NCBI GenBank assembly: GCA_019637645.1
Contig: JAHBVH010000115.1
Coordinates: 1-16,859, forward strand
DNA length: 16,859 nt
Reading direction: 5' to 3'
Source: Caldilineaceae bacterium
Lineage (GTDB): Bacteria > Chloroflexota > Anaerolineae > Caldilineales > Caldilineaceae
Below are positions 6,096 to 12,109 of this stretch, piece after piece. How positions within the stretch are numbered: position 1 is the first letter of the stretch; each line of letters opens with the position of its first letter. A program made the position numbers and the translations under genes. The notes under the pieces were generated by a model that made no database searches, was not told the DNA's origin, and saw only the letters and a list, made by a program, of their open reading frames with translations.

Positions 6096-9000
6096 TTAGT
6101 TGGTGACTAGCGGCAAGAAGATATGATTCACCCGTTGCGACTCATCCACTACACCGGTCTGTTCTGGCATGGGCGGTACCATCTCTTCTACAACCGCGGC
6201 GGCGCTGACTGTGGTCGCGTCCCCCGGCGCTGCGGTGATGATGCGGATTTGGTCGGTGTCGCCATTGCCGCTGAAGGTAAAGTCCAGCCGGTTTTGTTCA
6301 AGGACGATGCCAATCCGGTCGCCGGTTTCAATGCCTTGGTCGTCACGTGTCCCATAGGCCGTTTTGAGGGTGGGATGCCAGGTTGCGCCCAGTAGATTGT
6401 GGGTAGCGTTCAGCGCTGCCCCATCGACGATCACGCCCAAGATCGGGGCATTAAAGGTCACCGAACCACTGAGGGCCTTGCCTTGCCCATCGCCAAGCAA
6501 GTCAGCGTGGAGATAATAGACGTTGACCCGCGTACCTTGCGGCAGTGCAACATTCCCCTCGAAGCCCATCTTCCCCAGCTTCGGCACCATGATTGTCTCC
6601 GGCAACACCGTGTTCAAACGCTCGGCGAAGAAGCGCATGGTGCTGTCACGCTCTAGCTGGCCTTCCACCACGGAGCAGGGTGAACCGATCCCTTCGACTG
6701 CGCCACCCAACGTCAAGCCAGGGCGGGCTGGGGTGATAATGCGCAGGGCGTCGGAGGTATCGTAAACATTGAGCCACAGATGCAAAGTAGAGCCCCCGTT
6801 GCTAAACCAAGCGTTGTCGTCATAAGCTTCCAACCCTTGTGCGGTGTTGGTCGCATAGGTGGTGCCGGGTGCGCCAAGCAGCGCGTTGGTGGCCAGCAAG
6901 CCATCGCTACTTTTGATGATCCCTAAAATCGGTTGACTAAAGCTGACATTGCCCTTGAAGAGTTTGGCGACATTCTGCCCATTGTTGATCCAATCGGCAT
7001 GGAGATAGTAACTATCGACCAGGGTGCCCGCCGGAAGCACTTGCGTGCTGCCATTAGGCGCAATGACGGTCACAGCACTGGGCAGAGCATAGGCCAACCG
7101 CTCGGGGAAAATCCGCATCGAGCTGTCATTTTCCAGCACGTTGGGCGCCACCGCGCACGGCGCGCCGATCACTTCCACCGCCGCGACACTAGTGATACCT
7201 ACTGGCGCAGGAACATCCGACGCGGGGTTGACGGTGATCGTTACCGTCGCAATGTTGGAAGTCGCCTGGCCATCACTGACTTGGTAGGTAAAGCTGTCTG
7301 TGCCAACAAAGCCGGTGTTAGGTAAGTAGCTAAAGCCACCGTTGGCGTTGAAGATCAGCGTGCCATTCACCGGGTTGCTGACCAACATGGCCGTCAGCGC
7401 AAAGCTATCGGCATCGGTATCATTCGCCAACACACCAGGGACAGCCATGGTCAGGGGCAGCTCCGCATTCGTCGTATAGCTGTCATTATTGGCGACAGGG
7501 GCAGCCGCGGTATTCGTCGCCGTCGCGGTTGCTGTCGGCGGGACCGCGGTATTCGTCGCCGTTGGCGTCATCGTGGGGGTGGCCGTCGGTGGGACCGCGG
7601 TGTTGGTCGCCGTTGCGGTTGGCGTCGGCGGGACGTTAACCAGCCAGGTGACGCTAGCTGGGCTGGCATCGACATTACCGGCTTGGTCTATGGCACGTAC
7701 CTGGAAGGTGTGCGACCCATTGCTCAACCCGCTATAGAGGGTTGGGCTAGTGCAAGGCGCAAACGAACCGCCGTCGAGTTGACATTGATAGCCCGCCACT
7801 GCACTCGCCGTGTCGGAACCGGTAAAGTGAAAGCTCGCCGCCGCGTCGCTGGCCGGATTCGCCGGTTGGGCCGTGATGGCGGTGTCCGGTGCCAAGCTGT
7901 CGAGCCAGATGTCCGCCCGGTTGGGCGAGCCATCGGCGGCACCGGTCTGCCCGGCGCTATCGGTGGCAGTACAGGTCACGATCGTTAGCGAACCTTCCGC
8001 GTTGACAGAGACCGTGGCGCTGGCGTTGGATGTGCCAAGCCCCGTCAGATTATCGATACGGGCATTATTGCAACGAATGTTGGTGATTGTGCTCTGACTA
8101 GTAGCAGTGACGCGGCCGACGGCAGGATTGGTGGTAAACCAGCCGTTCTGTCCGTTGGGCGTGAAGCTGAGCGTGACCATCGGCAGTGGCGTATTGATCG
8201 ACCAGGAATACGTCGCCGGATTCGCTTCCACATTGCCCGCGTTGTCCACGGCGCGCGTCTGGAAGGTGTGCGTACCCAAGCTCAAGCCGCTGTAGCTCTG
8301 TGGGCTGGTGCAAGCGGCAAACCCGCGGTTATCCAACTGGCACTGAAAACTGGCTAGCCCACTGTTGCCGCTATCTACACCGCTGAAGGTGAAGGTAGCG
8401 GTATTGCTCCCCGTGGGGTTCGTGGGCTGGCTCGCGATGGTGGTTTTGGGGGCGGTGGCGTCAATCATCACATAGACCACGTTCTGTGAGCCAGTCGCCG
8501 CGCCATTGCGGCCCGCACTATCCGTCGCCCGACACTTTACCAGTGTTCCTCCCGCTCCGTTGACCGTGACTGTGGCACTTGCCCTCACCGTGCCAAGGCC
8601 GCTTTGGTTACTGACGACCGCATTCTCACAAGCAATGGCGGTCACGCTCGCCTCGCCTAGCGCCGTGACCCGGCCCACGGCTGGGTTGGTTGTAAAGTAC
8701 CCGTTCCGGCCATTAGGGGTGAAGCTGACGGTGACCAGCGGCAGCGGAATGGCCTCAACCGCACCGATGTCACAATGCACACCCTTAGGCCGTGTGCTCC
8801 CCCGCTGATCAAATCCGCCCACCGGGGCCGCTTGACATGCCGTATCATCTCCGGCGTCAATGGCCGGACTGTCGGGGAGCAACAGCATCGTCGGCGTTGC
8901 ACCGCCATTATTCTGAAGCGGCCCCAGTTTGGGATCAAGACCCACAAGATTGCCATTGACCCCATGCTTCATTTCACAAGCTTTGGTGGCATCTTGGATC

Positions 9001-9734
9001 AAGTTATTTTGGCCGCTGGTTACGCTATATTGGGTACCGTTGATACAATTTCCACCGGAAAGTGCATTCGCGAGAATCGTATTCTTTAGGATGAAGATAC
9101 CGCCATAGTTGTAAAGATCACCCCCATAGATGGCGCTATTGCCACTGAAGGTGCTGTTGCTTATGCTAGCGGTACTTCGGTTGTAGATACCGCCGCCCGA
9201 AGTGACACGGTTCCCGCTAAAGGTACTATTGTTTACGGTCAGTGTGCTCCCAAACCAGTTGTTGATAGCGCCCCCAAAGTCGGCACCGTTATCCAGGAAG
9301 GTGCTATTGTTCACCGTGAGTGTACCCATATTAAAGATACCACCACCATTTCTTGCACTGTTATAGACATATCCAAAGCCATGTTGGATGGTCAGGCTAT
9401 TCAGGGTTACAACACCACTGGTAACCTGAAAGACCGAATCCTTTCCAGCTCCATCAACAATCGTGCTACCAGTCGTTGCCCCATTAATGGTGACATCACG
9501 AGCAATGGTGATATTTTCATCGTAGGTGCCGGCGGCCACGTTGATGGTCGCGCAGCCGGTGTCATTGACCGCCGCTTGAATCGTGGTGTAAGTGGCCCCG
9601 CTGGCACCGACGGTGCAGGTCGGGCCAGCAGCCTGGACGCTGGGGGTCTGTAGCAGCCACCAGGTCAGCAACAGTGTTAGCATCATGCTAGTGCGGACGA
9701 TGAAGCCACCCACGGTTTTGTTGGATATATTCAT
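6096..9734 (-). CDS. Large secreted multidomain surface protein: beta-helix, Ig-like repeats, two copies of an unnamed domain
   Basis: This 1212-aa exported protein has a signal peptide (about 1-36, cut near VQAAG) and ATG 9734 preceded by AAGGAG. Its domains, in order, are as follows. Residues 37-330 are a parallel beta-helix of the pectate-lyase/choice-of-anchor Q type, with rungs such as LTVNNSTFSGN, ending DQRGSTRPKGVHCDIGAVEA. Residues 334-517 and 520-700 are two copies of a 186-aa-period module (SFTPNGRNGYFTTNPAVGRV, then FQCQLD, then TFQTRAVDNAGNVEA), Ig-like. Residues 701-745 are a Thr/Pro linker. Residues 746-837 are a cadherin-like tandem domain (VLANDTDAD, then GTDSFTYQVSDG). Residues 853-1001 and 1013-1168 are the unnamed tandem domain pair. 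The tail ends HIFLPLVTN. No catalytic site is recognisable. A surface binding, adhesion or structural role is an inference. The 366-aa protein encoded at 10761-11861 is a short paralogue of the last two domains. Confidence 0.9.
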   Translation of the reverse strand: MNISNKTVGGFIVRTSMMLTLLLTWWLLQTPSVQAAGPTCTVGASGATYTTIQAAVNDTGCATINVAAGTYDENITIARDVTINGATTGSTIVDGAGKDSVFQVTSGVVTLNSLTIQHGFGYVYNSARNGGGIFNMGTLTVNNSTFLDNGADFGGAINNWFGSTLTVNNSTFSGNRVTSGGGIYNRSTASISNSTFSGNSAIYGGDLYNYGGIFILKNTILANALSGGNCINGTQYSVTSGQNNLIQDATKACEMKHGVNGNLVGLDPKLGPLQNNGGATPTMLLLPDSPAIDAGDDTACQAAPVGGFDQRGSTRPKGVHCDIGAVEAIPLPLVTVSFTPNGRNGYFTTNPAVGRVTALGEASVTAIACENAVVSNQSGLGTVRASATVTVNGAGGTLVKCRATDSAGRNGAATGSQNVVYVMIDATAPKTTIASQPTNPTGSNTATFTFSGVDSGNSGLASFQCQLDNRGFAACTSPQSYSGLSLGTHTFQTRAVDNAGNVEANPATYSWSINTPLPMVTLSFTPNGQNGWFTTNPAVGRVTATSQSTITNIRCNNARIDNLTGLGTSNASATVSVNAEGSLTIVTCTATDSAGQTGAADGSPNRADIWLDSLAPDTAITAQPANPASDAAASFHFTGSDTASAVAGYQCQLDGGSFAPCTSPTLYSGLSNGSHTFQVRAIDQAGNVDASPASVTWLVNVPPTPTATATNTAVPPTATPTMTPTATNTAVPPTATATATNTAAAPVANNDSYTTNAELPLTMAVPGVLANDTDADSFALTAMLVSNPVNGTLIFNANGGFSYLPNTGFVGTDSFTYQVSDGQATSNIATVTITVNPASDVPAPVGITSVAAVEVIGAPCAVAPNVLENDSSMRIFPERLAYALPSAVTVIAPNGSTQVLPAGTLVDSYYLHADWINNGQNVAKLFKGNVSFSQPILGIIKSSDGLLATNALLGAPGTTYATNTAQGLEAYDDNAWFSNGGSTLHLWLNVYDTSDALRIITPARPGLTLGGAVEGIGSPCSVVEGQLERDSTMRFFAERLNTVLPETIMVPKLGKMGFEGNVALPQGTRVNVYYLHADLLGDGQGKALSGSVTFNAPILGVIVDGAALNATHNLLGATWHPTLKTAYGTRDDQGIETGDRIGIVLEQNRLDFTFSGNGDTDQIRIITAAPGDATTVSAAAVVEEMVPPMPEQTGVVDESQRVNHIFLPLVTN
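7500..7634 (-). repeat. Low-complexity Thr/Pro/Ala linker repeat inside the large secreted protein
   Basis: Residues 701-745 are built from repeats such as TATATNTAVPPTATPT. At DNA level this appears as reiterated units (GTCGCCGT, GTCGGCGGGACCGCGGT). It probably forms an extended, possibly glycosylated stalk between the Ig-like modules and the C-terminal domains. It is prone to copy-number change. Confidence 0.8.
7635..8735 (-). repeat. Tandem duplicated Ig-like module (two copies, 186-aa period)
   Basis: Residues 334-517 and 520-700 align end to end. Each opens with SFTPNGxNGxFTTNPAVGRVTA, has a middle CxATDSAGxxGAA, then FQCQLDxxxFAxCTSPxxYSGL, then HTFQxRAxDxAGNVxAxPA, and ends with xWxxN. 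This is an internal gene duplication. Paired cysteines in each copy suggest disulfides. Confidence 0.8.
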
Positions 9735-9806
9735 TGTATTTTCTCCTTATAAATGCTTGAGCCGGAAAATCTTTCTGTCCTTAGCCTACACCGGCAGCAA
9801 AAACAC

Positions 9807-9836
9807 AGCGTCAACTCAGCGTCAAACCAGCGTCAA
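9807..9836 (-). promoter_or_regulatory. Three direct repeats at 11-bp spacing, putative response-regulator operator
   Basis: TTGACGCT (minus strand) occurs at 9807-9814, 9818-9825 and 9829-9836, each starting exactly 11 bp after the last. It begins 73 bp upstream of ATG 9734. Direct repeats of an 8-mer in an 11-bp period are the hallmark of PhoB/PhoP-type (OmpR-family) sites. A matching array precedes the paralogous gene. No clear -10 box is visible between this array and the start. Confidence 0.6.
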
Positions 9837-10037
9837 CAAAACAAAGTGGGTGGCAATGGGGAAAAAGAGGACACGGAGATGTCAGAGGAGCCAGAGGGGT
9901 TAGGCGGTGCAGTCTGCCTTTCCCTTGGCGCGATTAAACTGGAGAATGGTTTAATAGAAAAATTTATCTACCTTACTATATTAATATAACTCATTAACAC
10001 ATGGTACACTACCGCTATCAATCGATCCTGTCCCCAC
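9837..10037. other. Intergenic stretch, AT-rich in part, no gene seen
   Basis: Between the operator-like repeats and the first RAYT palindrome there is about 200 bp. It includes an AT-rich part (about 9945-9995) that might hold promoter elements for the transposase gene. I cannot define a promoter or a coding region here. Confidence 0.5.
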
Positions 10038-10063
10038 GTAGACGCAAAATTTTGCGTCTCTAC
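10038..10063. repeat. REP-like palindrome, copy 1 (left arm 2 bp short)
   Basis: The core GACGCAAAATTTTGCGTC (10041-10058) is a perfect palindrome. The right arm continues TCTAC while the left has only GTA, lacking the GA of the full arm GTAGAGACGC. It lies 50 bp upstream of the RAYT start codon. The asymmetry could reflect decay. Confidence 0.8.
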
Positions 10064-10112
10064 CATCATTCGTTACGCGGTTGAATATCATACGAACAGG
10101 GATGGTCTATCC

Positions 10113-10691
10113 ATGGACGCCAAGAAATATCAGGGAAAATATCGAATTGCGAGCGCACGGTTGGCAACGTGGGATTATGGCAGCAACGCCGCCTATTTTG
10201 TGACCATTTGTACACAGGATCGTGTCCATGCGTTTGGCGACGTGGCAGATAGCCATGTCAACCTGACGGGATTGGGACAGGCGGCGTGGGATTGTTGGTA
10301 CGCCATCCCCGAGCATTTTCCCTTTGTGGTGTTGGGTGAATTTGTGGCGATGCCGAACCATGTACACGGCATTGTGATCATCGACAAACCATCAATCGAT
10401 CGCGACAGCGTAGAAACGTACGTAGAGACGCAAAATTTTGCGTCTCTACCCCAACAATATACCAACCGGCCCCAAAATCAGTTTGGGCCACAGTCACAAA
10501 ATTTGGCATCAATCGTGCGCGGATTCAAAATTGGGGTCACGAAATATGCCCGTCAACATCAAATCAGTTTTGCCTGGCAGGCGCGTTATCACGATCATAT
10601 CATTCGCGATGCGGCTGAATATGGCCGAATCGCTCAATATATTGTCGAAAATCCGCAAAAATGGACGGCGGACCGATTTTATAACCGGTAG
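10113..10691 (+). CDS. REP-associated tyrosine transposase (RAYT, Y1/IS200-like)
   Basis: This 192-aa single-strand DNA endonuclease family protein is expected to cut and join palindromic REP hairpins through a 5'-phosphotyrosine. Seen in order: the entry block YFVTICTQDRVHAFG, the HUH motif HVH at 83-85 in FVAMPNHVHGIVII, SIVRGFKIGVTKYAR, WQARYHDHIIRD, and the catalytic Tyr176 in AQYIVENPQKW. Length is usual for RAYTs. It is flanked by palindromes at 10038-10063 and 10687-10716. A third copy lies in frame inside the gene and encodes VETQNFASLP (104-113), in the variable stretch between the HUH motif and the C-terminal half. The stop codon TAG is itself part of the last palindrome. ATG 10113 has only a weak ribosome site (AGGGA). 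The gene is on the opposite strand from its neighbours, as expected for an inserted unit. Confidence 0.92.
   Translation: MDAKKYQGKYRIASARLATWDYGSNAAYFVTICTQDRVHAFGDVADSHVNLTGLGQAAWDCWYAIPEHFPFVVLGEFVAMPNHVHGIVIIDKPSIDRDSVETYVETQNFASLPQQYTNRPQNQFGPQSQNLASIVRGFKIGVTKYARQHQISFAWQARYHDHIIRDAAEYGRIAQYIVENPQKWTADRFYNR
10422..10449. repeat. REP-like palindrome, copy 2, in frame inside the RAYT gene
   Basis: This is a perfect 28-nt palindrome with half-site GTAGAGACGCAAAA. It begins on a codon boundary and is read as VETQNFASLP, with no stop or frameshift. Just before it, GTAGAAACGTAC is a partial duplicate of the half-site. Confidence 0.9.
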
Positions 10692-10716
10692 AGACGCAAA
10701 ATTTTGCGTCTCTACC
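10687..10716. repeat. REP-like palindrome, copy 3, at the RAYT stop codon
   Basis: This is a 30-nt perfect palindrome (GG before the TAGAGACGC arm, CC after the other). Its TAG at 10689-10691 ends the RAYT reading frame. It may also act as a bidirectional terminator for the convergent RAYT and the 366-aa protein genes. Confidence 0.9.
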
Positions 10717-10721
10717 CTATC

Positions 10722-10761
10722 GGTGCGTCTCTACCGGTGCGTCTCTACCCTACCGGTGCGT
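10722..10761. repeat. Tandem half-sites of the REP-like palindrome
   Basis: GGTGCGTCTCTACC occurs twice without a gap (10722-10735 and 10736-10749), followed by a partial GGTGCGTC (10754-10761). These match one arm of the palindrome plus flanking GG. The last unit touches the stop codon of the minus-strand gene at 10761-10763. Confidence 0.8.
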
Positions 10762-11861
10762 CAATTGGCCAGGGTAATAATGCGGATCTGATCCGCCACA
10801 TTCCAGACATCGAAGGCGAAGTCGACACGGTTCGGAGAGACAGTCACCATATCCCCGGCGTCCAGCCCCTGGTCCACGTTTCCTGAATAGGCCGTCTGAA
10901 TGGCAAGGTTTTGGGTGTTGCCCAGCGTACCGTGGGTGGCCTGCAAGGCCGCGCCGTTGGTGAGGACAGCCAAGACCTGCTTGTCAAAGCTCACCGCGCC
11001 GACCAATTTCTTGACCACCCCTTGCTGATCGCCAACTCGGTCGGCGTGAACATAGTAGACATTCACGGCTGTGCCTTGCGGGATAACCAAGCCCGGTGCG
11101 CCCTGAGCATCCAGGGTGAGCGACTCCGGAAGAACATAGTTCAACCGTTCTGGGAAGAGACGGATGGTGCTGTCACTCTCCAAAGTTCCTTCGACAACCG
11201 AACAGGGTGCACCGCTCATTTCAACCGGACCACTGGTCTGCACAGCCGGGCTGGCCGCGGTCAATACCCGCACCTGATCAGCAATGTTATAAACGGTAAA
11301 GTGCAGATTGAGGGTTTGGCCGTTGTCGCTAAACCAGATCTTGTCGCCATAGCCTTCTTGGCCTTGGTCAACGCTGGCGGAGTAGGCTGTGCCCGGTGCC
11401 CCGAGGAGCCCATGGCTATTGATCAGCTCGGCTGTATCCTTGATCACACCGTAGGCCGGTTGGGCAAAGGTAACGCTGCCCGCAAAGGTTTTGGGCTGAT
11501 TCTTGCCATTGTTGCGCCAGTCGGCATGAACATAGTAGCTATTCACCAGGGTGCCCTGTGGAATGACCTGTTTGCTGCCATCCGGTGCCGTGACGGTCAC
11601 AGCGCTGGGCAGCGGATAGTTCAAACGCTCGGGGAAGAAACGGATCAGTTGATCGTCTTCAAGTGTGTTGGGTACTACCGAGCAAGGTGCCCCGACCACG
11701 TCAACTGTGGCGCTATGGGCCGTTACCAAGGGGGCCGCGCCAGCAGCGGCGAAGGCGGGGGCGCTGGTCAACGCGGCAGTAATGGCTAGGGATACACAGG
11801 CTTGGAGGGCCAAGCGTTTGAACCAACCGTGCAAGTTTGTAAAATTGGGTAGGTGTTTCAT
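10761..11861 (-). CDS. Secreted protein made of two copies of an unnamed ~150-residue domain
   Basis: This 366-aa exported protein has a signal peptide (about 1-38, ending APAFA). The rest is two tandem domains, residues 53-201 and 213-364. Each has a single early cysteine in GAPCSVV, then RxFPERLNYxLP, then PQGTxVNxYYVHAD, then GxVxFxxxxxxV, and ends ADQxRxxT. The same pair forms the C-terminus of the 1212-aa protein encoded at 6096-9734. First domains match first domains, and second match second, so the pair was copied as a unit. ATG 11861 is chosen because AGGAG lies 9 nt upstream and the signal peptide starts there; a GTG at 11915 in frame has neither. An array of 11-bp repeats and a TACAAT box precede it. 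I do not recognise the domain and propose no reaction. The position next to siderophore genes hints at, but does not show, a role in metal capture. Confidence 0.88.
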   Translation of the reverse strand: MKHLPNFTNLHGWFKRLALQACVSLAITAALTSAPAFAAAGAAPLVTAHSATVDVVGAPCSVVPNTLEDDQLIRFFPERLNYPLPSAVTVTAPDGSKQVIPQGTLVNSYYVHADWRNNGKNQPKTFAGSVTFAQPAYGVIKDTAELINSHGLLGAPGTAYSASVDQGQEGYGDKIWFSDNGQTLNLHFTVYNIADQVRVLTAASPAVQTSGPVEMSGAPCSVVEGTLESDSTIRLFPERLNYVLPESLTLDAQGAPGLVIPQGTAVNVYYVHADRVGDQQGVVKKLVGAVSFDKQVLAVLTNGAALQATHGTLGNTQNLAIQTAYSGNVDQGLDAGDMVTVSPNRVDFAFDVWNVADQIRIITLAN

Positions 11862-11919
11862 TTTCTTTCTCCTGATTGTGCTGAAGCGTTTTCTTGGCTC
11901 ACTTTTTATCGACATCTTT

Positions 11920-11925
11920 ATTGTA
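11920..11925 (-). promoter_or_regulatory. Putative -10 box (TACAAT)
   Basis: TACAAT on the minus strand lies 7 bp downstream of the repeat array and about 58 bp before ATG 11861. This spacing resembles activator-dependent promoters in which the regulator box replaces the -35 element. Confidence 0.45.
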
Positions 11926-11932
11926 ACGAGCG

Positions 11933-11973
11933 AGCGTCAACCAGGCGTGAAATGAACGTCAATCTAGCGTGAA
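11933..11973 (-). promoter_or_regulatory. Four direct repeats at 11-bp spacing, putative response-regulator operator
   Basis: On the minus strand TTCACGCT, TTGACGTT, TTCACGCC and TTGACGCT start at exact 11-bp intervals (plus-strand positions 11966, 11955, 11944, 11933). The consensus is TTSACGYT. The array begins 72 bp upstream of ATG 11861, almost the same distance as the three-repeat array before the paralogous gene. This is typical of a PhoB/PhoP-type site. No such regulator gene is in the window. Confidence 0.65.
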
Positions 11974-12012
11974 CAGGAACTATTAGGAAGAAGTTGCGCT
12001 CTTGGAGAAGCC

Positions 12013-12060
12013 TGGATATAAAAACTGCTCGACGTGACCGCGGCCACATCGAGCAGTTTT
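12013..12060 (-). terminator. Intrinsic terminator of the dual-domain binding-protein gene
   Basis: The stem arms 12021-12036 and 12045-12060 pair over 16 bp with one mismatch (AAAACTGCTCGA is perfect), with an 8-nt loop. On the minus strand the stem is followed by TTTTTATAT. It lies 50 bp after the stop at 12110. Confidence 0.85.
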
Positions 12061-12109
12061 CAGGAGCTTTATGGGTGTGGTCAAGCCAACATAGCCGCCA
12101 CCGCTGGGG

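Noticed and set aside
7500..7634. Short reiterated DNA units suggesting a tandem repeat locus
   Set aside because: They are explained by the Thr/Pro/Ala linker codons in frame within the large secreted protein.
10038..10761. CRISPR-like spaced repeats
   Set aside because: The repeats are near-perfect palindromes spaced about 265-385 bp apart with a transposase gene between them. There are no regular spacers and no cas genes.
10911..11789. Plus-strand open frame of 292 codons
   Set aside because: It is antisense to the 366-aa secreted protein, which has a signal peptide, a ribosome site and conserved domains. No ribosome site or known motif is on the plus strand.
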